DNA from: Scatosoma sp045658805
Lineage (GTDB): Bacteria > Bacillota > Clostridia > Christensenellales > Borkfalkiaceae
Direction: 5' to 3'
DNA: 64,000 nucleotides
NCBI GenBank assembly: GCA_045658805.1
Contig: JAZOVQ010000053.1
Location: 1-64,000, forward strand
The notes under the pieces are model-generated. The model did not search any database and was not told the DNA's origin. It saw only the letters and a list, made by a program, of their open reading frames with translations. Within the stretch, counting starts at the first letter, position 1. Every line of letters starts with the position of its first letter. This document shows, one piece after another, positions 54,201 through 62,088 of this stretch. Position numbers and translations under genes: made by a program.

Positions 54201-57155
54201 TACCGTACCGTTGGACGCATCGATAAGCTTATAACCAAGCGTTACGCGATAAGTTACACCCTTTTCGAGACCCGTGCCGTTGTCATTGTATTCAAATGCG
54301 TCGATGTTACCATCGTTTTCGCCGGTATTGTAAGCACTGGGGTGGCTGAAGAATTGAACACACTTATTGGTAGAGCCCGGACGATAGAGGTATATTCTCC
54401 AGCCGAAGCAATAGGACGAGTTTTGACCGTGGGTAGACGTTACGACGTTCAACGTCGTATATTCACCTTGCGCGGAAACGTCGTTAGAACCAAGGTTCAA
54501 GGACATATCAAAAGTAATAGAGAAAGAATCCGACGTATTATAACCATAGAAGTTGGTCGCTTGGTCTACGTAGAGATAACCCTTTTCAAATGCCGCCGAG
54601 AGCGGATATCCCGTGTTGTACAAATCGGACAAAACATAATTATTTTCGTACGAGGGCATCGTAGCGTTGCCCAAATCGCCCTGTCTTACCCATACGCCGT
54701 TTTCATTGAGGAAGGTTACGTCCTCTTCCACTACGAAACAGGTCTTGTTGTTTGCATCTTCACGATATGCGTTGGTAGGGATTTGTGCGCCCTTCTTAAT
54801 TACCACTTTGTTTGCAGGCGCCGCCGTACCAGCGGGCAAATAGCTTGCAAACGAACCAATTCTAGTCCAAATGTTGAGATATGCGTCACCGCCTGCCGCA
54901 GGTGCCGCGCTTACTCTCTTACCGTCAATTTCAACAAAATTGAAGAAGTGTACACTGCTTACTCTGTCTTGTACCTTAATGGTATCGCCGTTGGGATAAT
55001 CGTGGTTGGTCAAATGCACGATCAAGAAGCCTTCAGAATATTCAAGCTTAGAAATATTCGTTTCGGTTTCCGTGAAATCGTGCGCCGTATATACAGCGTT
55101 TACAACGATGTCGTCACCCGTAAGCGTGTAGCTTTCCCATACCGCTTTATAGCCGTCTTTTTCAGGAACTGCAGGAATTTCACCGTCCATACCGTTCGAT
55201 TTGGTATACGTACGGGTTGCAACGGTTGCGCCGTCCGCAACGAAAGTGATTTTACCTTGTTTTTCCCAGTTTGCTTCCACGTTATCGCTCATACGGATAA
55301 AGGTCACTTCTTCCGTCGTTACGTAGAAAACTTGCGTGCCGTTTTTCGCGTATGCCAACGAAGGGAATTGCGCGCCTGCACGGATTACAATCTTATTTGC
55401 CGTTCTTGCTTCGCCGGGAATATGTACGGCAAAGTTGTGACCAACGAATTTGTTGATCCACATCCAGTCTTCACTCGCTCTCGATGCGCCGTAATTGTTA
55501 TACATCGAACGAAGCGTGAAACCGTCTACGATAATGTTATCAAAAAGGTTAAGCGCCAACACTTTTTCAGCGGAAACACCGATATTGTAGGTACTTGCGT
55601 TGTTGTCGTTGGGCGCGGGATAGTCGCTGTTGCTCAAGTTTACGTTGATAACGTTGCTCGATCTACCGTATTGAAGCAAGGTAACTTCGGTATCGAAATC
55701 CCCTTCAGGAATGTATTTTTCCCAAACGCCTTGATCGTTTTTAACGAAGGTAACGTCCTCTTTGGTTTCGTACACTTCTCTATCGCCCGTCACAAGCGCA
55801 TTGTACGTAGGAAGTTGACAGCCTGCCAAAACGGTAATTTTGGTCGCGTTGTTGTCGCCGGGACGGAAGGTGAAATAACCATAGTTACCCCATACGTTCA
55901 AGAACGCTTCGCCAGGCATTGCCAAAGGTTGATCGTCAATCAATACGTGCGAAAGGAAGTTTTCGCTTTGCGCGTAATATTTAGCCGATTGTGCGCCGCC
56001 TGCATAGGTATTGGGAGCGGAGCTGTAATTGCTGCCTGCAATTGCAATACCGGCAAACGCGTCGCCGCTGTCACCGAACATTCTAACGTCCGAAACGTCC
56101 GCTGCAATGGTTACAAGAGGCTTTTGCCACGAACCGTCCGGTTGTTTATAGAACGTTACGTCCGTTTTCGTTTCATAGAACATGTAAACGGGGTTGCCGT
56201 TGAACGCGAACATGTTGTTCATTGCATACGAAGGGAAATACGTACCTGCAGGAATGAAGATTTCTTCGCTTTCTTCTTCCATTGCGCGGATTACGAAAGA
56301 GTAGAACCCTTTACCCTTGGTGCCGAGGTTGAACAAACCGTAAGCTTCCGTTTTAGAAGCTACGCCATCTACCAAAATCTTGCTTGCGTAATGGTTGCCC
56401 ATAAATTCGGACGATTGATATTGCGCTCTGTTGAATTCCGTTTGGTCGCTAATTGCCGCATAGTCGTCACCCTTCAAGGATACGCCGAGGTATGAGTTGC
56501 CGTACGTAGCGTCCCAACCGGTTACGTAATCGATTGCTTGCACGTCCGTTTTACCAATGATTTTGATGCCGTAAGCAACGCCCGACGACGCCATGGTATA
56601 ATCACAGCCAGCGCGATAAACGGTTGCCGTTTTATCCCCCATCAAATAACCATAGCTGGGGATTATCGCGCCTTCCAAAATGGTCGCAAACGTGCCGCCG
56701 CCGATACCCGCCGCCGACGCCGCCGTCATGTTATCTCTACCCATGGAAAGGTGCAACGTAATCATGTAGCTCGGTTCTTGATTATTCAAGTCTACGCCGT
56801 TGTCGTAGCAGGTGGTACAACCCCATTCTGCCAACGTCTTATCACCAAGCTTAATGTGATTAAAGAAATCCATGTTTCTAAGCACCCAAGGCATATCGTG
56901 TTCGCCTTGATAGGTAATGGTGCCCTTTTGCGAGCCCCAATCCGCTTCACCAAGCGTAATGTTCATGGTGAAGTTACCGTTGCCGTACCAGCCAGCAACA
57001 CGCGCGCCCATTGCCACGTCTTTCGTCGTGTACGTTTCAGCCGCTTGCGCTGTCGTGATTGCGCCAGGTCCAGAGAACACGATGCCGAAGCAAAGCGCGA
57101 TGCTCATTACCAAGCCCATCAACACGGTAAGTACTGTTTTTCTTACTCTTGTCAT
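51261..57155 (-). CDS. Giant secreted multidomain protein with glycosidase-like C-terminus
   Basis: Secreted protein of 1964 residues. Signal peptide 1-39 (cleavage after AQAA). The same unrecognised module as in the 1339-residue protein is repeated at about 46-188, 193-347, 352-480, 488-633 and 700-826. InlB-like repeats lie at about 633-692 and 1040-1112. A concanavalin/LamG-like domain (about 855-1035), a domain starting GAAVRATGKSGLRF (about 1116-1260) and an Fn3-like domain (about 1427-1510) follow. Residues about 1515-1870 resemble a clan GH-A TIM barrel: FYGFSLKDEPERN puts Glu1679 where an acid/base would be. A beta-sandwich tail ends the protein; no anchor. AGGAGG precedes the ATG. 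Likely extracellular glycan processing; substrate unknown. Confidence 0.83.
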   Translation of the reverse strand: MTRVRKTVLTVLMGLVMSIALCFGIVFSGPGAITTAQAAETYTTKDVAMGARVAGWYGNGNFTMNITLGEADWGSQKGTITYQGEHDMPWVLRNMDFFNHIKLGDKTLAEWGCTTCYDNGVDLNNQEPSYMITLHLSMGRDNMTAASAAGIGGGTFATILEGAIIPSYGYLMGDKTATVYRAGCDYTMASSGVAYGIKIIGKTDVQAIDYVTGWDATYGNSYLGVSLKGDDYAAISDQTEFNRAQYQSSEFMGNHYASKILVDGVASKTEAYGLFNLGTKGKGFYSFVIRAMEEESEEIFIPAGTYFPSYAMNNMFAFNGNPVYMFYETKTDVTFYKQPDGSWQKPLVTIAADVSDVRMFGDSGDAFAGIAIAGSNYSSAPNTYAGGAQSAKYYAQSENFLSHVLIDDQPLAMPGEAFLNVWGNYGYFTFRPGDNNATKITVLAGCQLPTYNALVTGDREVYETKEDVTFVKNDQGVWEKYIPEGDFDTEVTLLQYGRSSNVINVNLSNSDYPAPNDNNASTYNIGVSAEKVLALNLFDNIIVDGFTLRSMYNNYGASRASEDWMWINKFVGHNFAVHIPGEARTANKIVIRAGAQFPSLAYAKNGTQVFYVTTEEVTFIRMSDNVEANWEKQGKITFVADGATVATRTYTKSNGMDGEIPAVPEKDGYKAVWESYTLTGDDIVVNAVYTAHDFTETETNISKLEYSEGFLIVHLTNHDYPNGDTIKVQDRVSSVHFFNFVEIDGKRVSAAPAAGGDAYLNIWTRIGSFASYLPAGTAAPANKVVIKKGAQIPTNAYREDANNKTCFVVEEDVTFLNENGVWVRQGDLGNATMPSYENNYVLSDLYNTGYPLSAAFEKGYLYVDQATNFYGYNTSDSFSITFDMSLNLGSNDVSAQGEYTTLNVVTSTHGQNSSYCFGWRIYLYRPGSTNKCVQFFSHPSAYNTGENDGNIDAFEYNDNGTGLEKGVTYRVTLGYKLIDASNGTVEVYADIDGNFTKRTYTLAGTYMDYAPYANRLVFTTTSQVANGIRISDPGMTEGEERHTLTLHDGSEVLSTETAWKYALPELDAYTYGQTGNVFAGWTTDINTVPDLYPAGYEYTLTGDTTLYPVWIGFKMRDGAAVRATGKSGLRFLVDVDGNAYTYGVNNGLIAGAGTLIVPTNYLSGDIDFVHTTFPAGYFVDVPTSTWSSQSGDTWTYVAALVNISPAQYARSMSARGYLKLNYSNGETGYVYTPYNPAENARSVYEVATLAYKANERPESVIDYVNSVADITIDEDLNVSQTADKVGNYQLAITKNGSVVTITVESGSVEALVINGFRIVAGYNSSVVIGNSVYVVSGYRMTTNGLSISFMLSDYDENETLKYYSAFLKNYLNSDVYTDLHKAKVEEVVEEAMNGILDGDLGTLADCVAILETIKTSDELGNNVGNTKLATPVVSQGMGYYVTWEAVENADYYLVKDDNDYRDGVIVMADEELSYTTEVVGQHNVTVTAYSYYDEFKTSATSASFATVEVKPVFSYKAMYSGLYKFTESQMKTLGISTSGNYYIDDQGTILTSDDEYFVYYNKDTGWSPNEANATDWTSPDELPAHAARLKAMGNNILLINEGSIASFETDDVWHTSRLKYVMDTAWTLGMKVIVCDEAFYQLSKEASSQSQVANVIKSRAGFAEYVQHPAFYGFSLKDEPERNEVQNVGYTVKALKAACAELGLSKANGNEPFFLACLYQKNVGFSTIWNYNDYLTNWLKYTELDYLYVDIYTSHAMGDSTDRYKSTFEELYGNGTNAVVSGDIKFYQAITAHTQNKGTEGKLTEQDLYMAMLYAAAHNVAGYSWFCYFPIVTELAASMVGFDGNGYGNGIGNNATSGYSYYNAAQKAASQFEVIQSIFNGYKLKTRDYNSSKELLTTTLSNGSKTITMYTNADTCDLKATPSVTASGSVCYLIGYGVGTAEQPYQVVSGSVTLQPGQAVICVG

Positions 57156-57272
57156 GTTATCCTCCTATAGATTCTACTTTGACTTTTTGTTCAAATTTTT
57201 GCAATTGGCCGATAAAACTCCGTCTGCAGCGCAACGAAAAACGTCTTATCAGCCCTGACTTATTATTAAGTC
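57156..57272 (-). promoter_or_regulatory. Structured 5' leader with inverted repeat at the start site
   Basis: The ~117-nt leader of the giant gene begins in the perfect inverted repeat GACTTATTATTAAGTC (57257-57272), at the predicted start site. A 9-bp stem GGCTGATAA/TTATCGGCC (one G-U pair) follows, enclosing a GC-rich loop. It could hold an operator and a regulatory RNA; it matches no riboswitch I know. Confidence 0.5.
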
Positions 57273-57279
57273 CTAATAA

Positions 57280-57308
57280 ATTTTATCAAAAAAAGAAAAA
57301 CCTGTCAA
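57280..57308 (-). promoter_or_regulatory. Promoter of the giant secreted protein gene
   Basis: Minus-strand TTGACA (57308-57303) and TAAAAT (57285-57280), 17-nt spacer. Confidence 0.85.
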
Positions 57309-57601
57309 TCTAAAACGAAGCGAGAAATCTTACATTTTTTGTGGAAATTATATATAATTTTTGTCATTTTTAGGTTATTTGTTTCATTTCTTGTCTTTTT
57401 ATTGTTTCCGTTTACACAAAACTTGCATTTTCGCTCCTTGTTTCCATAAGCAAAACAAGCCTTTACGTATAAGGAAAAAACAGCGAAAAACAAGGAAAAA
57501 TTGCGTTGCGCCGCTGCGGTTATTCTCGTAAATACGTATGCTTTTTCGGCGAAAATTATGCAAATGGCACGGAGCAGGTATGCGTTGAACGCTTTTTCGG
57601 C
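57309..57601. other. AT-rich spacer, no gene seen
   Basis: A 108-codon minus-strand frame crosses this region but lacks a ribosome site and reads as low-complexity sequence, so I do not call it. The 16-bp direct repeat GCTTTTTCGGCGAAAA occurs at 57540-57555 and 57591-57606; each copy is itself a small hairpin. Confidence 0.5.
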
Positions 57602-57632
57602 GAAAAATAAAGACGCGGTTTTAGCAACCACG
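57602..57632 (-). terminator. Terminator of the small lipoprotein gene
   Basis: Stem CGCGGTT/AACCACG (57614-57620 with 57626-57632, one G-U), followed on the minus strand by TCTTTATTTTT. The bases from 57633 to 57745 hold no gene that I can support. Confidence 0.65.
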
Positions 57633-57745
57633 CCTTATTAATTTTGTTTGCCGCCGTTCCCCCCAATTAAGCCCAGCGCCACGAAAATAGCAAGCGAACA
57701 GCCAATTTTCTCATAAAAGATTTTGCCTTGCCAACGTTAAAAAAT

Positions 57746-58162
57746 TCATTCCCCTTTTGCACTCAACAAATCATCAAAGGGTTTTACCATATCACTGTCA
57801 AAATAGCTATATTGAACGTTATTGTAGCTTTTTGATTCCAGCCAACTCGATTCTCCAAGAAGCGAAGCGAACAACCATATCACCAAATTGTATTCTTCTT
57901 GCTCCTGCATTGCTTGCGCTTCTTCTATCGTATTGTAAATGTGAAAATAGATTGCATATTCGCTCTCCTCATTGGGCTTTGCGGATACCATACAAAAGCC
58001 GAGGTCTTCATAATCCGAGTGAAAAACAACATATCCCGCCTCCGAATACGCCTGCGCAATTTCTTCGCAAGTTACCTGCGCCGTACCTGTTGCTTGATTA
58101 CAAGATGATAATCCACCTGCTGTACAAATCAACAATACTATTGCTATAACAAACTTTCGCAT
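57746..58162 (-). CDS. Small lipoprotein of unknown function
   Basis: Lipoprotein of 138 residues. Start at 58162 (MRKFVIAIVLLIC) has GAGGAG just upstream; a longer reading is unsupported. Lipobox LSSC gives Cys21. The mature part is acidic with many aromatic residues (VVFHSDYEDLGFCMVSA, YAIYFHIYNTIEEAQAM), probably a small alpha/beta domain. I do not recognise it. It follows the rRNA methyltransferase gene, separated by a 12-bp stem-loop, and ends at its own terminator. Confidence 0.75.
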   Translation of the reverse strand: MRKFVIAIVLLICTAGGLSSCNQATGTAQVTCEEIAQAYSEAGYVVFHSDYEDLGFCMVSAKPNEESEYAIYFHIYNTIEEAQAMQEQEEYNLVIWLFASLLGESSWLESKSYNNVQYSYFDSDMVKPFDDLLSAKGE

Positions 58163-58215
58163 ATTTTTCTCCTCGCCCAACCACGGGAATTTTTCCCACC
58201 GTTTTGCAACGTACA

Positions 58216-58243
58216 CTTTAAGGCAGGTCGCCCTGCCTTAAAG
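58216..58243 (-). other. Perfect 12-bp intercistronic stem-loop
   Basis: CTTTAAGGCAGG (58216-58227) pairs with CCTGCCTTAAAG (58232-58243) around TCGC. No T-tract follows on either strand. It shares the CTTTAA-GGC core and placement with the stem-loop at 48027-48067. Confidence 0.75.
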
Positions 58244-58255
58244 ATTTATGCTATA

Positions 58256-59680
58256 TTATTTTCTTTGCAAAACCACCAACACTTCACAATGTTTTGTATT
58301 CGGGAACATATCGTAGGGCTGGATTTTGTCAATAGCGTAATATCCGTCCAAAACTGCATCCTCCGCCAAGCCCTCGTAGGCAGGATTTTTTACAAGCTCG
58401 CCCTCTTTTTCAATAAGACGTCCCGTCAAAATCCCCAAATCCCTTGCCAACGTTGCAGGGTTACAGCTAATCAAAGTCAATTTGGGAATACCGCTTTCCA
58501 ACAATGCTTTGGTTACGCTGCGCGCAATACCAGCGCGGGGCGGATCTAAAATTAAGCGCACCTTTTCATCGCGTTCCTTTTCCAACACCGACGGCAGTTT
58601 TTCTTCCACGTAACCGCAAATATTGGTCATGTTTAACAAACCGTTTTTCAGCTTTAACGAATCGGCACACTTCACCGCTTCAGGCTCTAGCTCAATACCA
58701 TACACGCGCTTCGCTTTTTTCGCAAGCATCGCGGTGAGCAAACCGCCGCCCGAATACGCGTCGACAACCACTTCGTCACCCATTTCACAAACGGTTTTCA
58801 AAGCGTCCTTATACAGCTTCGTGCGCACGCCTTCGTTGACCTGCAAGAAGGTGGCAGGGCCTGCTTCATACACAATTCCTTGTTCTTCCGCTTCAAAAAT
58901 CCCCCTACCATGTACGAGTTGAAACTCTTTTCCAAGGATAACGTTGGTATCCTCGTCGTTAAAATTGAGATACAAACTAAAGGTGGGGAAAATCTCGGAC
59001 AACAGCCCTATAAGGTAAGGCAAATTGGGCAATTCGCGTTTTGCCGTAACGATAGTCACGATAAACTTTCCGCCGATTTCACGCGCAACGATATGGCGAA
59101 TAGAACCTTTCTTCGTTTCCTCGTCATAGCCCTTTACGGCGCATTCCGTCATATAGCGTTTCACCGTCGCCATCAATTTTTCCGACCATTCGGGATGAAT
59201 AGCGCACGACGTAATAGGCACGATACGGTGGCTGTGTTCCGCATAAAATCCAATAACGGTATTGCCGTCCTTATCACGGCCGACAGGCACCTGCAATTTG
59301 TTGCGATAGCCATATTGTAAATCACTTTTAATCGCCAAAGGCACCGCCGTATTGATACCGCCTATTTTTCTAAGCGAATCCTTTACAACGTTGCTCTTAT
59401 GCGCCAACTGCGCAGGATAATCTAAATGCTGTAAACAGCAACCTCCGCAACGGGAGAATACGGGACATTTCGGGCGCACGCGTTCCTCAGCGGGGGTTAA
59501 AATTTCCTCCACTTTGCCATAGCCGATATTCCCTTTCACTTTGAGCACTTTAAAACGAACCTTCTCGCCAGGTAAACAAGCAGGCACGAAAAAAGTAACC
59601 CCTTCGTGCCTGATGATGCCTTCGCCATTTGTACCTATTGCATCTGTCGTGGCACAAATTATATCGTTTTTCTCTATCAT
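58256..59680 (-). CDS. rlmD: 23S rRNA (uracil-C5)-methyltransferase, RlmD/RumA family
   Basis: SAM-dependent m5U methyltransferase, 474 residues. Start at 59680 has AAGGAGGGG upstream; the longer reading is unsupported. N-terminal TRAM domain (about 5-60), then the iron-sulfur cysteines in CPVFSRCGGCCLQH, then the methyltransferase domain with FLQVNEG, DAYSGGGLL, DPPRAGI and the catalytic Cys in ISCNPATLARD. In Gram-positives one such enzyme may modify both U747 and U1939; which sites are used here is not decidable. Confidence 0.93.
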   Translation of the reverse strand: MIEKNDIICATTDAIGTNGEGIIRHEGVTFFVPACLPGEKVRFKVLKVKGNIGYGKVEEILTPAEERVRPKCPVFSRCGGCCLQHLDYPAQLAHKSNVVKDSLRKIGGINTAVPLAIKSDLQYGYRNKLQVPVGRDKDGNTVIGFYAEHSHRIVPITSCAIHPEWSEKLMATVKRYMTECAVKGYDEETKKGSIRHIVAREIGGKFIVTIVTAKRELPNLPYLIGLLSEIFPTFSLYLNFNDEDTNVILGKEFQLVHGRGIFEAEEQGIVYEAGPATFLQVNEGVRTKLYKDALKTVCEMGDEVVVDAYSGGGLLTAMLAKKAKRVYGIELEPEAVKCADSLKLKNGLLNMTNICGYVEEKLPSVLEKERDEKVRLILDPPRAGIARSVTKALLESGIPKLTLISCNPATLARDLGILTGRLIEKEGELVKNPAYEGLAEDAVLDGYYAIDKIQPYDMFPNTKHCEVLVVLQRK

Positions 59681-59742
59681 ATTCCCCTCCTTATCCGGTT
59701 TTCTAACCAAACGAGGTATAAAAATTCTTGCTCCTATCCTAC

Positions 59743-60267
59743 TTACTTTTTCGTAATTCGTTTTACCAACATATATACGGCAAACCGCCATTTATACATA
59801 CAGTAATCATATATAACGAAGAAAATGGAACCGCCGATTAGCAATACCCACCAAATATATTCGTCTAAAAAGCTGACCGAAGTGGTCATGCCAAACACAA
59901 ACCGCCACACCAAGTACATCGTCACGTCAAACCATATCGCCTTAATTGCACACGCCACCCAACGATTGATACGCACCCGAAGCTGTAATTCGTTGACAAG
60001 CGGGTGCAACCCGAAAAACATAATGAAGGGTAACAAATCGAAAAAACGCGCCGCGTTGAAAATTAAGGATAAAATCGTCGTTGCGAAATACGCCAAAACG
60101 TAGCCTACGTAGCTTTGCTTGGAAAGCGGCAGCATCAACGCCACAGCCGCCATTAAATAGCCCGTAAACAGCAATAACTCCGAATATACCCCCACCGTTA
60201 AGAAAATGGTTGCAATTGCACATGCAAGCGAAGATAATGCTATTTCGTACGCCGATATCTTTCTCAT
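59743..60267 (-). CDS. Integral membrane protein, function unknown
   Basis: A 174-residue protein with about five membrane spans (SSLACAIATIFLTVGV, LLLFTGYLMAAVALMLPL, YVLAYFATTILSLIF, DLLPFIMFFGLHPLV, WWVLLIGGSIFFVIYDY). Start at 60267 has GGAG upstream; a 24-residue longer reading is unsupported. The layout recalls small ECF-type substrate-binding subunits but I see no decisive motif. It follows the J-domain-like gene across a perfect palindrome. Confidence 0.75.
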   Translation of the reverse strand: MRKISAYEIALSSLACAIATIFLTVGVYSELLLFTGYLMAAVALMLPLSKQSYVGYVLAYFATTILSLIFNAARFFDLLPFIMFFGLHPLVNELQLRVRINRWVACAIKAIWFDVTMYLVWRFVFGMTTSVSFLDEYIWWVLLIGGSIFFVIYDYCMYKWRFAVYMLVKRITKK

Positions 60268-60314
60268 CGTGTAAGCTCCAAAGTGACTGAAAATAGGTGT
60301 TTTACAACAATCGC

Positions 60315-60332
60315 CAAGGGGTATACCCCTTG
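60315..60332. other. Perfect 18-bp palindrome
   Basis: CAAGGGGTATACCCCTTG has no spacer between its 9-bp halves. It lies between the J-domain-like gene and the membrane protein gene. It may be a protein-binding site or a hairpin in the transcript. Confidence 0.6.
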
Positions 60333-60342
60333 CCTTCAACCT

Positions 60343-60960
60343 TTAACGGCAGCCGCAGCAAAGGCTGAACAAACAATCTATACAAAGATAGGTGTAGCAA
60401 CAGGAAATACAGTTTGCACAGGTGCCGCCCATTTGGTCGTCCATACCGCCGCCGTAAGAGGGGTTGGAATAGGGGTTTTGCGCCTGCTGGTGCGCCGCTT
60501 GCTGTTGATAATCGTTCTTCGCGTTCAGCTTGCCGTATGCAATGCGATATTTTTGGTTGGACGGATCCATTTGCATAGCAATTTCCAATTGCTTTTTGCT
60601 GTCGTTCGTCCAGTTTTTCTTATAGAAAACTACCGCTTGCAAATAATGCCATTCCGCCGAGCGTTCGTTGAAATCGTCTAACTTCGCCTGCGCTTCCGCC
60701 ACTTTGTTTTCTTTCAAAAGCGAAGTGATTTCTTCAAAGGAAGATTGGCCTTCGGTGTTTTCACTCTTTTCCTTTCTCTCCGCCATAATTTCCTTATAAG
60801 CAACTTCCAGCTTCGTCAACATTCTCGCCGCTTCGTTGCCAGCTTCCCCGTCTAACCATCTATCTTCGCTGTATTTGGCTTTCAGCTCGCGATATCTTTC
60901 GGCAATTTCTTCGTCCGTTGCCGCTTCGGTTAGATTGAGAAGTTCGTAATAATTTTCCAT
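60343..60960 (-). CDS. J-domain-like protein without HPD, with TPR-like middle and Cys-rich tail
   Basis: Protein of 205 residues. The N-terminus (MENYYELLNLTEAATDEEIAERYRELKAKY) is a clear J-domain start, but KYSEDRW stands where HPD should be, so stimulation of DnaK is unlikely. Residues about 95-155 resemble a tetratricopeptide pair (AEWHYLQAVVFYKKNW). The C-terminus is Gln/Gly/Tyr-rich and ends with seven or more cysteines (CANCISCCYTYLCIDC), possibly a metal site or a palmitoylation-like membrane patch. GGGAG precedes the ATG. Next to a DUF5685 gene. Confidence 0.82.
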   Translation of the reverse strand: MENYYELLNLTEAATDEEIAERYRELKAKYSEDRWLDGEAGNEAARMLTKLEVAYKEIMAERKEKSENTEGQSSFEEITSLLKENKVAEAQAKLDDFNERSAEWHYLQAVVFYKKNWTNDSKKQLEIAMQMDPSNQKYRIAYGKLNAKNDYQQQAAHQQAQNPYSNPSYGGGMDDQMGGTCANCISCCYTYLCIDCLFSLCCGCR

Positions 60961-61043
60961 TTTAGCTCCCTTTCGGTTTTCCCCGAAATCATTTTTCTTT
61001 ACTTATGTTTTACAATGCCTTCAAATGTTTGACGGCTTCGTTT

Positions 61044-61934
61044 TTATTCCGTTTTAGTATCCGTCTTTTGCGAATTTTTATCCCGATTGCACTTACAGCT
61101 GCCAAACATAACGCGCTTGGTCGTTGCAGGCAAGCCTCGCAGCAAAATATTATCCGATAAATCCCTGTTGAAACGGAAACTTATCTGGGATAAATTTTCA
61201 CGGATATCAAAGAATATGGCGTTGAAAACGTACTGCACTTCCTCGCCTTTTTCGCAGGTTAGCGCCACGCGGCTATCCGCGCCATACGCCAATACGAAGG
61301 GGTTGTACGCGCCCTTTTTCTTGTCTTTATCATAATCGTCCAACGCGTCGATAAGATAAATCCATTTCCCAATTGCATAGAACAAATTGCGGGTAAATTC
61401 CGTCGCTTTTTCACCCAATACATAATCGGAAAATTCCGCAAGCATCGTTGCGGTGGCGTCCGCCGCCCTATCCACGCTGTCCGTTTTCGATTGTTCAACG
61501 TCCTCTTGGTTTGCAAGGTTTTCCCGAACAATGCGCTCCACTTCGGGATACAGCTTTTTCACCCGTTTCATGCCCTTTTTAAACCACAAACGCTTACCGC
61601 GCCCACGGTCGCCGTCACGGATATCGTCGGTATATTTATAATACACCAAAGCGGTATTTAACGCGCCCAGCTGTCTGGTCAGCTCGTCCACGTTTGCCAT
61701 TTGCCGAGAACGAATACAATGCGTTAAACAATGCTGTTTTTCAATGGTAACGTCCACGCCGAGAATATTATGCAAAATAACGGATAAAAAAGTCACGTCG
61801 TAGGAAAGCCCCATACGCGCGGTATTTCCGCACACTTCGGCAATTCCCTTGCACAGTCCGCAGTACATCGCTTTGTACAACGTATCGTCTTTTATATACA
61901 AATACGGCGTATCCGTACGAATGTACCCGAACAT
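61044..61934 (-). CDS. DUF5685 family protein
   Basis: Protein of 296 residues matching DUF5685, common in Clostridia and of unknown function. The N-terminus MFGYIRTDTPYLYIKD, MYCGLCKGI, the HCLTHC segment and GSCKCN near the end supply conserved cysteines. Helical character (YAIGKWIYLIDALDDYDKD) recalls isoprenoid-synthase-like folds, but that is only an impression. Start at 61934 chosen for the family N-terminus and AGGAG, although the spacing is short; a GTG nine codons upstream is the alternative. Confidence 0.85.
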   Translation of the reverse strand: MFGYIRTDTPYLYIKDDTLYKAMYCGLCKGIAEVCGNTARMGLSYDVTFLSVILHNILGVDVTIEKQHCLTHCIRSRQMANVDELTRQLGALNTALVYYKYTDDIRDGDRGRGKRLWFKKGMKRVKKLYPEVERIVRENLANQEDVEQSKTDSVDRAADATATMLAEFSDYVLGEKATEFTRNLFYAIGKWIYLIDALDDYDKDKKKGAYNPFVLAYGADSRVALTCEKGEEVQYVFNAIFFDIRENLSQISFRFNRDLSDNILLRGLPATTKRVMFGSCKCNRDKNSQKTDTKTE

Positions 61935-62088
61935 ACTCTCCTCACTTTTCGCGTTGTTCACGCAAACGTATTATAGCACAGCCCTTTTGCCAAAAGCAAG
62001 CAGGCGCAATCCGCTTTTCCCGTGTTCACGCAAAATAACCAATTTGTTCACACGCCTTACAAAAACACGGAGTATTTTTTTCTTTCCC

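Noticed and set aside
53937..56495. 852-codon plus-strand frame opposite the giant secreted protein
   Set aside because: Same kind of shadow; the minus strand encodes the repeated modules.
57305..57631. 108-codon minus-strand frame between the giant gene and the small lipoprotein
   Set aside because: No ribosome site, overlaps the giant gene promoter and a terminator, and includes two copies of a 16-bp DNA repeat.
57640..57730. Short frame reading KIGCSLAIFVALGLIGG, like a small membrane peptide
   Set aside because: No start codon or ribosome site in frame; a stop lies just upstream.
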